Shown: in pieces, positions 32,595 to 42,926 of the stretch | Layout: every line of letters begins with the position of its first letter | How positions within the stretch are numbered: position 1 is the stretch's first letter | Assembly (NCBI GenBank): GCA_947625895.1 | Contig: CANQPZ010000006.1 | Location: 1 to 50,484 of the forward strand | DNA: 50,484 nucleotides | DNA from: an uncultured Clostridia bacterium | Lineage (GTDB): Bacteria > Bacillota > Clostridia > TANB77 > CAG-508 | Direction of reading: 5' to 3' | Program-made: the position numbers and the translations under genes | Notes under the pieces: generated by a model | Told to the model about the DNA's origin: nothing | The model's input: only the letters and a program-made list of their open reading frames with translations | Databases searched by the model: none

Positions 32595-32815
32595 ACAAAA
32601 AACCCTATAAGTCATTTGGACTTATAGGGGTAAGTTTCTTCTTACGGTTCCACCCTAATGTTTAACTCTTTACCGTTTTAACGCAACATCTACGCTTTTC
32701 TTTCGAAAAGAAACTCCGGGGTAGTTTTTCGAAAATGTTTATTACGATTAGCTTTCAGCCGGTGACTAATCTTCTCTTTTAACAACCTTTTTTCTACTTT
32801 GTCCCTTCATAGTTT
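32595..32815 (-). ncRNA. T-box leader upstream of thrS with intrinsic terminator
   Basis: Minus strand T-box sequence AGGGTGGAACCGTAAGAAG (about 32638-32656) followed by terminator ACCCCTATAAGTCCAAATGACTTATAGGGTTTTTT. Confidence 0.9.
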
Positions 32816-32967
32816 ACATATATATTTTATATCGACATATCAAAAAAGTCAATCTGTTTTTTTACAGATATTACATTTTAGTTTCATTTTGCTTATCTCC
32901 GTTGCTTTCCATATAATTTATTTATATAATTTTTATAATGGATTAATATTGGAAAAAGGAGCGTAAT

Positions 32968-34251
32968 ATGGAACAAGCAAAAATGTGTAAACATAATATG
33001 AAATTATATCCAACATACTATTCGTTGTCATATGATTATCTATTCTTCTACACAATTAATGTTTTATTTTTAATACAGATAAAACATGTTAGTATAGCAA
33101 CAATAGTACTTGTAGATTCATTTTATGCACTATTTTCTTTTATATTTCAAATTCCAGCAAATATAATTATTGATAAATTGGGTAGAAAAAAATCTGCAAT
33201 ATTAGGAAATGTTCTAAATAGCGTATATTTATTAATATATATCTTTGGTCAAAATGTACTTCATCTTATAATTGCCGAAATGATTACTGCTTTCGGATTT
33301 GCGTTAAAAGATGTTGTATCGCCAAGTATCCTTAATAATTCTATACCTCAAACTACTAAGAAAAGTAAAATATTTTCTAAAATAAATAGTAAAGGATTAG
33401 CTCGCTATTATATTTTAAACTCTATTTCATTAATAATTTCCGGATATTTGTATAATGTAAATGGATATATGCCACTTATATTATCATTAGCAGTTGTTTT
33501 AATCTCTTTACTTCTATCTATTTGTTTTATTGAACCAGTTCAAAATAACGACGAAAAAGAAGAAACAACATTTAAACAACAACTTTCAGATACAAAAGAT
33601 GGATTTAAATACATATTTAAATCAGGAAGATTAAAAAGCCTTATATTATATGGAGCAATAATGGCAGGAGTTATTTCTCTACTAGCTAATCTTCAAACTT
33701 CAATGACTGAAGACTTAAATATATCTTCAACAATTATTGGTTTAATATTTGCTTTTTTTGAGATAGTCTCAGGTTTATCTGCTAAAATGCAAGAAAAATT
33801 TCATAATACATTTAAAAATAAATCTCTAACAATTTTAGGAATATCTATTGGTCTATTTTGTATAACTTCAACTATAGGTATGTTCTTCAATTTGCCTTTA
33901 ATTGTTACTTTAATTATACTTACCATTTCATTTACTGTTACTAATATTGTTAGAGGACTATATTTTGTATTAATAAATAGATACTTAAGCAATTTCACAA
34001 ATGAACAAATTGATTCAAAAATATTTACAGCTTACTTATTAGCATGTGGAATCATAAAAGCTATTTTGGGTGTAATAACTTCTTTTGTTTTAGAACTTAT
34101 TACACCTTATGAAACAATGTTAATAGTTGGTATCTCATCATTAATACTATTTGCTTTAATAGCAATATATATGAAAAGCCGATTAGGTCTAAAAGTACAA
34201 GAATATAAAGTTGATGAAATTAAATATGCTAATTTAGAAAGTATAATTTAA
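32968..34251 (+). CDS. MFS transporter
   Basis: 12-TM pattern, MFS loop motif NIIIDKLGRKKSAILGN; RBS aaaggag. Confidence 0.85.
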   Translation: MEQAKMCKHNMKLYPTYYSLSYDYLFFYTINVLFLIQIKHVSIATIVLVDSFYALFSFIFQIPANIIIDKLGRKKSAILGNVLNSVYLLIYIFGQNVLHLIIAEMITAFGFALKDVVSPSILNNSIPQTTKKSKIFSKINSKGLARYYILNSISLIISGYLYNVNGYMPLILSLAVVLISLLLSICFIEPVQNNDEKEETTFKQQLSDTKDGFKYIFKSGRLKSLILYGAIMAGVISLLANLQTSMTEDLNISSTIIGLIFAFFEIVSGLSAKMQEKFHNTFKNKSLTILGISIGLFCITSTIGMFFNLPLIVTLIILTISFTVTNIVRGLYFVLINRYLSNFTNEQIDSKIFTAYLLACGIIKAILGVITSFVLELITPYETMLIVGISSLILFALIAIYMKSRLGLKVQEYKVDEIKYANLESII

Positions 34252-34253
34252 GT

Positions 34254-35459
34254 TTAATTTGAAAATATTTGTACACAATACCATCTTCCACCAAACTGAT
34301 ACGCTCCTATACCAATTCTTTTAAAATCTTTATTTACCATATTGCTATAATGTCCTGGTGAATTTCTCCATGATTCGGCTGCTTTAGCTGCACTTCCATT
34401 ATATGCAATATTTTCACCTAAAGTATAAGCTTGGCTTTTTATAGCAAATCCATTAAGAACCGTGAAACAACTACTTCCGTCTGGTCTTGTATGTGAAAAT
34501 TTGTTATAATTAGCCATTTCTATTGCTCTCATACAAGCAGCAGTTGTTAATTCTTCATTTAAAGTTAGATCAGGCACACCTGCTTCTTGTCTGTATTTAT
34601 TTGTATAACTTAATATTGTATTTATTGCACTTCTATTATTATTTTTTACTTTACCAGCTTCTTCTTTTAATTCTGCAGTTGTAAAAGTTCTTCCTGTTAC
34701 TGGTGAATTAGATGAATTTGAAGAACTTGAACCACTTTTTTTAGTAGAAGTTTTATTTTGTGCTACAACTTTTTCTTTCACAGTAACAGTAAACGTTTCT
34801 TCAGCTATATTGCCACTTTTATCTGTTGCTTTTGCCTTTATAGAATAATCACCAGCTTTCGTATTATCAACAGTACCTTCAATTATTATTTCTATATTTC
34901 CATCTACATTGTCAGTTGCAGTTATTCCTTCAGATAAATTTATTGTATCTCCTACTGTTATTTCTTTATTTGAAATTCCTGTTATTATAGGTTTTTCTAC
35001 ATCTTTAACTTCTACTTCGAAATTTTTCTCTGTATTTATTTGTCTTTCACAATTAATAATTCTTTTATAAGTATACATATATTCTAGCTTTGCTGAAATT
35101 GTATAAGTTCCTATTTGATCAAACTTATAGGTATCACCATCATGAAGTTCTGTATCATTTACAAAAATATGTATAGTAGTATTTTCTTTAATGTTATCTT
35201 TATTAACTAATTTGCTAAATAAATCTTCATATGAAAGTTCAGCACCATAATTTATATTGTCTGTAAATTCTAATAGAGCTTCATTATATTTTTTATTTAT
35301 TGCCAATACATTGCTATCTATTTTTCTGAACAAATAAATAAATTCACAAACAGTAAAAATAATTAATAGAACTATTATTAAAATTAGTATTATTAATACT
35401 TTTTTCTTGCTCTTTTTTTCATTTTTATTTTTTAACTTATCTTCTTTATTCTTCTTCAT
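34254..35459 (-). CDS. Secreted CAP-domain (SCP/PR1-like) protein with Ig-like DUF5011-type domain
   Basis: N-terminal TM; KPIITGISNKEITVGDTINLSEGITATDNVDGN...; CAP motifs KFSHTRPDGSSCF, LGENIAY, WRNSPGHYSNM. Confidence 0.9.
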   Translation of the reverse strand: MKKNKEDKLKNKNEKKSKKKVLIILILIIVLLIIFTVCEFIYLFRKIDSNVLAINKKYNEALLEFTDNINYGAELSYEDLFSKLVNKDNIKENTTIHIFVNDTELHDGDTYKFDQIGTYTISAKLEYMYTYKRIINCERQINTEKNFEVEVKDVEKPIITGISNKEITVGDTINLSEGITATDNVDGNIEIIIEGTVDNTKAGDYSIKAKATDKSGNIAEETFTVTVKEKVVAQNKTSTKKSGSSSSNSSNSPVTGRTFTTAELKEEAGKVKNNNRSAINTILSYTNKYRQEAGVPDLTLNEELTTAACMRAIEMANYNKFSHTRPDGSSCFTVLNGFAIKSQAYTLGENIAYNGSAAKAAESWRNSPGHYSNMVNKDFKRIGIGAYQFGGRWYCVQIFSN

Positions 35460-35532
35460 TTTTGCCCCCTATATTTATAAAATAATTATCAATCTATTTA
35501 AAATTAAAGTCAATTATTTTTTATTTATTGTC

Positions 35533-35566
35533 AAAAAAAGTACTCTGCTTCCGCAGAGTACTTTTT
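35533..35566 (-). terminator. Intrinsic terminator after the MBL-fold gene
   Basis: AAAAAGTACTCTGC-ttcc-GCAGAGTACTTTTT. Confidence 0.85.
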
Positions 35567-35576
35567 CCGTCTAGTC

Positions 35577-36494
35577 TCATTTTTCAGTTTTGATATCAAT
35601 ATTTTTTCCATCAGAAATAACTACAACATCTCCATTAATATCTGTCCTATACACTTCAATGTTTTGTCTTGCAAGTTTGTTCATTACAGATGAATGAGGG
35701 TGACCATATTTATTATTTTTGCCACAACTTATCAACGCGTATGAGGGATTTACGGCTTTTAGGAAACTATAGAGTGATGATGTATGACTTCCGTGATGTC
35801 CAACTTTAAGTACATCTGCAGAAACATCAACATCTGAATCTAATAATTCCTCTTCTACCTCGAATTCAGCATCAGACATAAATAAAATAGAGAAATCTTT
35901 AAAACTAAGTTTGGAGATAATTGATTTGTTGTTAACATTATCAGTATGATTATCTTGTAATAAAATATCATACTTTGCATCCCCAACATAAAAGCTTTTT
36001 AGATTACCATTTTCATCATATGGTGATAGAATTTTCGGATACCGCAATTTAAATATTCCATTTGTAAGCATTGAAATTTTAAGATCTGTATACCAAAATC
36101 TCTCTTGCCATGTCGTAAAATACTCTGGATCCATGCAAATTATGTTCTTCACATTAACAGAATCAACAACATATCGTGCAGAACCAGCATGATCTCTATG
36201 GAAATGTGTTATAACCATGTAATCAATTGTTTTTATTCCAGATTTTGCTAGATAATCAAGAATTTTATTTTCAGAAGCAGCTATGCCTGTATCAATAAGC
36301 ATAGTTTTATCTCCTTGAATAATCAAAATTGACTCTGACTGTCCAACATCTATCATATGAATTTCCACTTTTGAATTATCATGATTTTTATTTGTGAAAG
36401 AAGTATTAAATATATTATGATACCATGAGGTAACTAAGAAAATAAGAATTAACGTAACGAAAAGAAAACTTCTCGATTTTTTAGATTTCCGCAT
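35577..36494 (-). CDS. ComEC/Rec2-related MBL-fold hydrolase, membrane anchored
   Basis: N-terminal TM; IHMIDVGQSESILI, THFHRDHAGSARYV, KVGHHGSHTSS. Confidence 0.88.
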   Translation of the reverse strand: MRKSKKSRSFLFVTLILIFLVTSWYHNIFNTSFTNKNHDNSKVEIHMIDVGQSESILIIQGDKTMLIDTGIAASENKILDYLAKSGIKTIDYMVITHFHRDHAGSARYVVDSVNVKNIICMDPEYFTTWQERFWYTDLKISMLTNGIFKLRYPKILSPYDENGNLKSFYVGDAKYDILLQDNHTDNVNNKSIISKLSFKDFSILFMSDAEFEVEEELLDSDVDVSADVLKVGHHGSHTSSLYSFLKAVNPSYALISCGKNNKYGHPHSSVMNKLARQNIEVYRTDINGDVVVISDGKNIDIKTEK

Positions 36495-36541
36495 ACGAAA
36501 ACCTCCTTCTGTTTTTTTCGTCTACTATATTATATCATAAA

Positions 36542-36580
36542 AAGATAGACCGCTCAAGCATTTGCGGTCTATCTTTATTT
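36542..36580 (-). terminator. Intrinsic terminator after the HipA-like gene
   Basis: AGATAGACCGC...GCGGTCTATCT with T-rich flank. Confidence 0.8.
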
Positions 36581-36594
36581 TTTAATAATATTTT

Positions 36595-37578
36595 TTATCT
36601 ATCTTCACCAAATATTTTTTTACCAATAGCATTATCTTTTTTTCTATCAGCTAAATAATTTTTGACAACATCTCTAAAAATAGCATCTCTATACATAAAA
36701 TTTTTTATGGCAAATTCTCTTCTGCTTTCAGGTAAATTTGGAATATTGTCTAAAATTTCTTCTAAATCGTTTTCTTTAAATTTACATACTCTCATAATAG
36801 CATCACTTGTTTGTTCTGGATAATTATCTAATAAGAAAATTATCATATCTTCCATTGATGAACCTTTACCTCTTTTTCCATCCTCTGTTGTACAAACCTT
36901 AGATTTGAAATCGTCATTAAACTTTTCAATATTTTCAACTGTTAACGGAGATGGTTCATCTTCTGTAAAGCCAAGTATTGTCTCATTATCAAACATTGGA
37001 TATAATTCATATTTTCCGTCTTTTTTACCAACTCTTAAAAGCCAATTAGTATCTCCTCTATCGTAATTTCCAAACTTCAAATCAAAAATAGTCATATCAA
37101 TAAAATCTTGAACAAATTCTTTAAACTCTTTATCAGGTCTATTATTGTCATCAAAGAAATATTTTTTACAAGCATCAAATATTATATCAATACTTGCCGG
37201 AAAAATGTTTTTTCCGTATTTCTCTCTGTACCAAGTAAGAGCCCAATATGGATTTAATAAATTATCATCACTTGAAGTATCAAAATAACTAATAACACCT
37301 GTTGAATTATTCCAAAGGCCACCTACTCCATTAAAAAGTTCTGCTCGGCAACATTTAATTCCAACTTTTTTAGCTATTTCATATGCAACTTTTTCTCCAA
37401 AATGAATATATGGTTCGAATACACATCTTTTAAAAACGAATTTTGCTTCATCATCTTTTGAATACACAAAATTTTTATCTTGGTCTAATTCTTTCAAATT
37501 GTATTCAAATCTATTTTTAGGATATTCACTTACCATTCTATATTTACTTAAATCAATTTTAGATATTTCTTTATACAT
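36595..37578 (-). CDS. Orphan HipA/CtkA-like kinase-fold protein
   Basis: KFVFKR (nucleotide-binding Lys strand), FGNYDRGDTNWLLRV and YPMFDNETIL resemble HipA-type catalytic and metal motifs; start re-assigned to MYKEIS at 37578 after AGGAAC. Confidence 0.55.
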   Translation of the reverse strand: MYKEISKIDLSKYRMVSEYPKNRFEYNLKELDQDKNFVYSKDDEAKFVFKRCVFEPYIHFGEKVAYEIAKKVGIKCCRAELFNGVGGLWNNSTGVISYFDTSSDDNLLNPYWALTWYREKYGKNIFPASIDIIFDACKKYFFDDNNRPDKEFKEFVQDFIDMTIFDLKFGNYDRGDTNWLLRVGKKDGKYELYPMFDNETILGFTEDEPSPLTVENIEKFNDDFKSKVCTTEDGKRGKGSSMEDMIIFLLDNYPEQTSDAIMRVCKFKENDLEEILDNIPNLPESRREFAIKNFMYRDAIFRDVVKNYLADRKKDNAIGKKIFGEDR

Positions 37579-37695
37579 TTTATTGTTCCTATAAAAATTA
37601 CATATATTGGATATTTTACTACTTTTTTCTTGATTTATCAATATTTTCAGCAATATAAGCCTTATTGTATCAAAATTATATATGGATAAAAAAAT

Positions 37696-37722
37696 AAGGT
37701 AGTGAAAAATCACTACCTTACT
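37696..37722 (-). terminator. Intrinsic terminator after pgi
   Basis: AAGGTAGTG-aaaaat-CACTACCTT with T-rich flank. Confidence 0.75.
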
Positions 37723-37729
37723 TTTTATT

Positions 37730-39031
37730 TTAATATCCTGGTTTTTCTAATAGTTTAAACATATTTTTCTTATATTCTTCAACTCCAGGTTGATTAAATG
37801 GATTTACTTCTAAAATCATACCTGACATTGCACATGCTTTTTCAAAGAAATAAATTAATTGTCCAAGATTTTCTTCATCTAATTTGTCTAAAGTAATCAT
37901 CATATTTGGAACATTTCCAGTAACATGGGCTTGAACAGTTCCTTCCATTGCCTTTTTATTAATATAATCTAAGCTCTTTCCAGCTAGATAATTCAATCCG
38001 TCAAGATTCTCACTATCAGCTTTTACATCAATATCATTTTTAGGTTCATTTACACATAAAACAGTTTCAAAAAGATGTCTTTCACCATCTTGTATATATT
38101 GTCCCATTGAATGTAAGTCTGTTGTAAAATCAACTCCTGCTGGGAAAATTCCTTTTCCATCTTTTCCTTCACTTTCACCATATAGTTGTTTCCACCATTC
38201 TGTAAAATAATGTAATTGAGGTTCATAATTTGCAAGAATTTCAATTTTCTTTCCAGAAGAATGTAACAAGTTCCTTACTATAGCATATTTATAGCAGTCA
38301 TTAAATTTAATACTAGGTTCTAGATATTTTTCTCTTGCATCATTAGCACCTTGCATTAACTTATCAATATCGATTCCTGCTGTTGCTATAGGTAATAATC
38401 CTACTGCAGTTAAAACAGAAAATCTTCCACCAATGTTATCAGGAATAACAAATGTTTCATATTTTTCTGAATTAGCTAAAGTCTTTAAAGCTCCTCTAGC
38501 TTTATCTGTTGTAACATAAATTCTCTTTCTTGCTTCTTCTAATCCATATTTTTGTTCTATTGCTTCTTTTAAGATTCTAAAAGCAATAGCAGGTTCTGTT
38601 GTTGTTCCTGATTTAGAAATTACATTTATTGAAATATCTTTTTCACCTATTAAATTCATTAAATCATTTAAATAATTGGGGCTAAGATTGTTTCCTGCAT
38701 AAATAATCATTGGAGAATTTCTTTTCTTATCAGGTAACATATTATAAAAGCAATCTGTCAATGATTCTATAACTGCCCTTGCTCCTAAATATGATCCACC
38801 AATTCCTATAACAATTAAAACATCAGAATCAGAGCGAATCTTTTTAGCAGCCTTTTTTATTCTTTCAAACTCATTTTTATCATAATTTTCAGGAAGATTA
38901 ATCCATCCTAAAAATTGTTTTTCATCATCTGGGTTTTCATGTAGCAATAAATGATTTTTTTGAACAACTTCTTCATAATCACTTAGCATTCTTTCATTTA
39001 TACTTGAATTTTCAAAATCAAACTTAATCAT
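37730..39031 (-). CDS. pgi: Glucose-6-phosphate isomerase
   Basis: [41 protein letters not shown]. Confidence 0.96.
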   Translation of the reverse strand: MIKFDFENSSINERMLSDYEEVVQKNHLLLHENPDDEKQFLGWINLPENYDKNEFERIKKAAKKIRSDSDVLIVIGIGGSYLGARAVIESLTDCFYNMLPDKKRNSPMIIYAGNNLSPNYLNDLMNLIGEKDISINVISKSGTTTEPAIAFRILKEAIEQKYGLEEARKRIYVTTDKARGALKTLANSEKYETFVIPDNIGGRFSVLTAVGLLPIATAGIDIDKLMQGANDAREKYLEPSIKFNDCYKYAIVRNLLHSSGKKIEILANYEPQLHYFTEWWKQLYGESEGKDGKGIFPAGVDFTTDLHSMGQYIQDGERHLFETVLCVNEPKNDIDVKADSENLDGLNYLAGKSLDYINKKAMEGTVQAHVTGNVPNMMITLDKLDEENLGQLIYFFEKACAMSGMILEVNPFNQPGVEEYKKNMFKLLEKPGY

Positions 39032-39115
39032 AGAATTCCTCCTTTATACCCTTTATTATATTTATAATAAAATTTTTATTCAAGTTCTTTATAATAAATT
39101 GTTACTTAAACAAAA

Positions 39116-39157
39116 AAATAGTCGCACAAACAAATTGCTCTGTTTTGTACGACTATC
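39116..39157 (-). terminator. Intrinsic terminator of the 39167-39775 unit
   Basis: Minus strand ATAGTCGTACAAAAC...GTTTGTGCGACTAT followed by TTTTTTT. Confidence 0.8.
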
Positions 39158-39166
39158 CATTTTGAA

Positions 39167-39775
39167 TCACGGAACAAGTATCTGTTTCAGCATTACTCTT
39201 ATAACAGCCCTTGCAAACAACTGTGCCAAAAACGTGTTTCTCATTCGGTCATAAGCTCTTGGAAAAAGTCTGCCTGTACATTTGTTTACATTTGTGATGA
39301 ACTTGAGGTTTGGGTTTTCCGAATCCAGTATCGGCATTTCTTTTGCTAGATTCTCATCCCTAAAAATTCCATACACGTGTGCCACAAAAGGTACATACAT
39401 TGCTACCCCATAGTATTTACTCATGTTGTTTTCCTCTCTAAGCATATAATTGATAATAGGAGGAAGATTCTTAAGAGTTTGATACTCCAGAGCATTTTTG
39501 GGCAGGACCCATTCTTTTCCTTCTGCAAACATCTGAAAACCGCTGTCACCTGAAAAATCACTAGATGAAAAGTAAACCGAAATCACCATCTCATTCATTT
39601 CATACATCGAACATTCAAGGCAGTAAATGCCCAACGCCAAATAGTCACACAAATCTCCCCGTCCAGAGAGGATGAGATCTGCTTTATTCTTGTTGTGCAC
39701 TCGCCTGAGTTCAAAGAAATGAGGTGAAATATCCCTTAACACCCGGTAATCCTTCGTCGTTTTAGGATTTTCCAT
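39167..39775 (-). CDS. Hypothetical protein, compositionally atypical (higher GC) orphan gene
   Basis: 202-aa ORF, RBS AAAGGAGGG, visibly higher GC and different codon usage than neighbours. Confidence 0.7.
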   Translation of the reverse strand: MENPKTTKDYRVLRDISPHFFELRRVHNKNKADLILSGRGDLCDYLALGIYCLECSMYEMNEMVISVYFSSSDFSGDSGFQMFAEGKEWVLPKNALEYQTLKNLPPIINYMLREENNMSKYYGVAMYVPFVAHVYGIFRDENLAKEMPILDSENPNLKFITNVNKCTGRLFPRAYDRMRNTFLAQLFARAVIRVMLKQILVP

Positions 39776-39808
39776 TGAAAATCCCTCCTTTCAATAATTG
39801 TATCCAAC

Positions 39809-39837
39809 ATTATACTATGTTTTTTCTTAAAATTCAA
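39809..39837 (-). promoter_or_regulatory. Sigma-A-type promoter for the 39167-39775 gene
   Basis: Minus strand TTGAAT - 17 nt - TATAAT. Confidence 0.7.
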
Positions 39838-39868
39838 TATTTTGCTTTTATATCAGTGTTTTTCGAGC

Positions 39869-40948
39869 TTAAACATTACTTATAACTTCAGCTAAATATT
39901 TCATACTAATTAAACATTCTTCTAATGTATTTCCTGTAGCGCCAACTTCTATAATACATGCTCCCTTAGAAACATGCTGATTATATCTATATTTTCTTAA
40001 TATTATTGGTTTAAACAATCCTGGATACATCTCATTTGCCTTTTGCTGTATTTTTATTGCAATTTTCAGATTATCATTCCAATTAGGATGATTTAATCCA
40101 CCACCATCAGTTCCCATAACAAACATTATTTGAGCTGCTTTTTCATCGCCAATCATCACACTTGGAGCATATGTACTATCACCTAAAGCATCTCTATGTA
40201 AATCGATAACCAAATCACTTTTTACGTTTTCAAGAATAGAATTTGCTGTTACTAATGCTCTGTCATATGAACCATTATATTCTGGATAATCGTGAAATGT
40301 GGCATCATGAATCACATTAATGTTTTTACTATTCAACCTATTTTTTAATTCTTCTCCAACTCTAACTACACTATGTTCAGTATCTAATGTTCTAAAATTG
40401 CCATTAGCTAAATATTGATTAGCTTCAGTTGGTGTATAACTTTCACTAGTATGCGTGTGATATATGACAATATTCGTTTTATCAAAATCAATATCTGGTG
40501 TAAGCATTTCTTCTGTTAATTGGAAAGTCGTTTCATTTTTTATTTGTACACTATTATAAGTTGTATTATATACATCATCTTTATTATGTTCAGCAACAAC
40601 CTCTGTTTTCGGATTTTCAGGAATATCGTTAGTTTCAATATTATCTTCCTTATTATTTTCATCACTGCTAAATATAGAATCTGATATAAGAGAATTTTTT
40701 ATAAAGTCAAGTTCCTTAGAAATTACATTTTCTTTTTCTTTTTTTATTACTGGTTCATCAAGATTTTCATTTAAAATTTCAATAAAAGTTTTATCTTCTA
40801 ATGAATTTAATCTATTTTCTAATAAATTTTTCCAGTCTAGATTTTTCATTCCATTAAAAAATCTAGCAAGAAGTACAATACCCAATATAAGTATTATAAC
40901 TTTTACTAGATTTTTTGTTATATCTCCAATTCTAAATACTCTTATCAT
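39869..40948 (-). CDS. spoIIP: Stage II sporulation protein P
   Basis: N-terminal TM; VIYHTHTSESYTP, LVIDLHRDALGD, MFVMGTDGGGLNHPNW, IEVGATGNTLEE. Confidence 0.92.
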   Translation of the reverse strand: MIRVFRIGDITKNLVKVIILILGIVLLARFFNGMKNLDWKNLLENRLNSLEDKTFIEILNENLDEPVIKKEKENVISKELDFIKNSLISDSIFSSDENNKEDNIETNDIPENPKTEVVAEHNKDDVYNTTYNSVQIKNETTFQLTEEMLTPDIDFDKTNIVIYHTHTSESYTPTEANQYLANGNFRTLDTEHSVVRVGEELKNRLNSKNINVIHDATFHDYPEYNGSYDRALVTANSILENVKSDLVIDLHRDALGDSTYAPSVMIGDEKAAQIMFVMGTDGGGLNHPNWNDNLKIAIKIQQKANEMYPGLFKPIILRKYRYNQHVSKGACIIEVGATGNTLEECLISMKYLAEVISNV

Positions 40949-41007
40949 ATTTCACTAAAACCTCATAATAAATAATATATGAATAATATAGTGAAATATA
41001 ACTTAAG

Positions 41008-42252
41008 CTATAAGTTCTTTACTATTTCATCAGCAGTTAATTCAACTTCAATTTCATTTCCTGTTTCCATGTTTTTCATTTTAGCTCTGTTGTTATCAAC
41101 CTCATCATCACCGATTGTAATAACAAATTTTGCTTTTTGTTTATCAGCATATTTAAATTGAGCCTTTAAACTTCTCTTGCAAATATCTTTTTCAACAAAT
41201 ACATCTCTTTTTCTTAGTTCATCAACTAATTTAGTTGCAAATATATTTGCTCTATCGCCTATGTTTGCTATGTATATATCAACTGTTTTGTCTTTTACTG
41301 AATTAGAATTATACTTATCAAATATTTCTAACAAACGTTCTACTCCCATTGCAAATCCAACAGCAGGTGTATCTTGTCCTCCTATTTCCTTAACTAGTCC
41401 ATCATATCTTCCTCCACCTAGAACTGTTAGTCCATCATCTTCAGAAATAAATTCAAAAACTGTTTTAGTATAATAATCTAATCCTCTTACAATGTTTGGA
41501 TCTATTTCATAATCAATATTAAGCTCTTTTAAAAGACTTTTTACATTTTCAAAGTGTTCTTTACATTCATCACATAAATAATCTAATATTTGTGGAGCAC
41601 CTTGGTTCATCTGTTTGCATTTTTCTTCTTTGCAATCTAATATTCTCATTGGATTTTTTTCAAATCTTGTTTTACAAGTATCACAATATTTATCAAGATT
41701 TGGTCTAATAAAATTTCTTAATGCTTCTTGATATTCGGCTCTACATTTAGGACATCCAATACTATTAATATTTAATTTAATATTAGAAATATTTAAAGCT
41801 TTAAATATTTGCATTCCTAAATTAATTACTTCAACATCAGCTAAATAACTTTGTGTTCCTATAACTTCTGTTCCAATTTGTCTAAATTCTCTTAATCTTC
41901 CTTTTTGTACATTTTCATATCTGTACATTGCCATTTCATACCATAATTTAAGTGGAGTAGATAAACTTGCCATTCCATTTTCTATATAACTTCTAACAAC
42001 TCCAGCAGTTCCTTCAGGTCTTAATGTGATACTTCTTCCTCCTTTGTCATCAAAAGTATACATTTCTTTTTGAACAACATCTGTAGTTTCACCAACTCCT
42101 CTTGAAAAAAGTTCTGTATTTTCAAAAACAGGAATTCTTATTTCTTTCATTCCAGCATTTTCAAAAACTTTTTTTACTTTATCTTCAATATATTGCCATT
42201 TATAAATTTCAGATGGCAATATGTCTCTAGTTCCTTTTGGTTTCTGTATCAT
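41008..42252 (-). CDS. hisS: Histidyl-tRNA synthetase
   Basis: PKGTRDILPSE, LRPEGTAGVVRSYIE, GLDYYTKTVFEF, GGGRYDGL. Confidence 0.96.
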   Translation of the reverse strand: MIQKPKGTRDILPSEIYKWQYIEDKVKKVFENAGMKEIRIPVFENTELFSRGVGETTDVVQKEMYTFDDKGGRSITLRPEGTAGVVRSYIENGMASLSTPLKLWYEMAMYRYENVQKGRLREFRQIGTEVIGTQSYLADVEVINLGMQIFKALNISNIKLNINSIGCPKCRAEYQEALRNFIRPNLDKYCDTCKTRFEKNPMRILDCKEEKCKQMNQGAPQILDYLCDECKEHFENVKSLLKELNIDYEIDPNIVRGLDYYTKTVFEFISEDDGLTVLGGGRYDGLVKEIGGQDTPAVGFAMGVERLLEIFDKYNSNSVKDKTVDIYIANIGDRANIFATKLVDELRKRDVFVEKDICKRSLKAQFKYADKQKAKFVITIGDDEVDNNRAKMKNMETGNEIEVELTADEIVKNL

Positions 42253-42264
42253 AATAATTTCTCC

Positions 42265-42915
42265 TTAAAAATCTTTTTTTCTTAGTTCTAAATATATCGG
42301 TTTCTCATCTTCTACTCTAGTAGCTCTACCATGTCCAGGATAAATAAAAGTATCTCCAGGTAAAACTAGAATTTTATTTGTAATTGAATCCATAATATCT
42401 TCCATGCTTCCTGTTGGTAAGTCAGTTCTACCCCAAGTTCCAGAAAAAATTGTATCACCAGTGAAAATCATTTTTTCTTCTTCACAATATAAGCATAATC
42501 CTCCTTTAGTATGACCTGGTGTTGCTATAACTTTAAACTCTAATTTTCCAAGGTGAATTAAATCTCCATCGTCAAGTCTTGAATCCGCTTCTAATTCAGG
42601 ATTAGGTGTCTCAGCATAATATGTTAAACTTTTTGATTCATCATATAATCCAGAACTATCTTCTCTACTTACAAGAATTTTACCACCTTTAGCTTCCTTT
42701 ATTTCTCCAATTGCTCCTATATGATCAGCATGGCAGTGAGTAATAAAAATATATTTTAACTTTGCTTCTAATATATCAAGCATTTCTATAATTTTTTCTG
42801 GTTCAGATCCTGGATCTATAACCATTGTTTCTTTTGTCTCTTCATCTTCTACAATATAACAATTAGTAATCAAATTTAAATGTTCTACTTTAACTTTTAA
42901 TTTCTTTAATATCAT
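42265..42915 (-). CDS. MBL-fold metallohydrolase (glyoxalase II-like)
   Basis: ITHCHADHIGAIGEI, ATPGHTKGGLCLY, FTGDTIFSGTWGRTDLP, YPGHGRATR. Confidence 0.9.
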   Translation of the reverse strand: MILKKLKVKVEHLNLITNCYIVEDEETKETMVIDPGSEPEKIIEMLDILEAKLKYIFITHCHADHIGAIGEIKEAKGGKILVSREDSSGLYDESKSLTYYAETPNPELEADSRLDDGDLIHLGKLEFKVIATPGHTKGGLCLYCEEEKMIFTGDTIFSGTWGRTDLPTGSMEDIMDSITNKILVLPGDTFIYPGHGRATRVEDEKPIYLELRKKDF

Positions 42916-42926
42916 TTGTATACCTC

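Noticed and set aside
37579-37713. N-terminal 45-aa extension of the HipA-like ORF
   Set aside because: Hydrophobic AT-rich intergenic read-through; MYKEIS at 37578 has the RBS.
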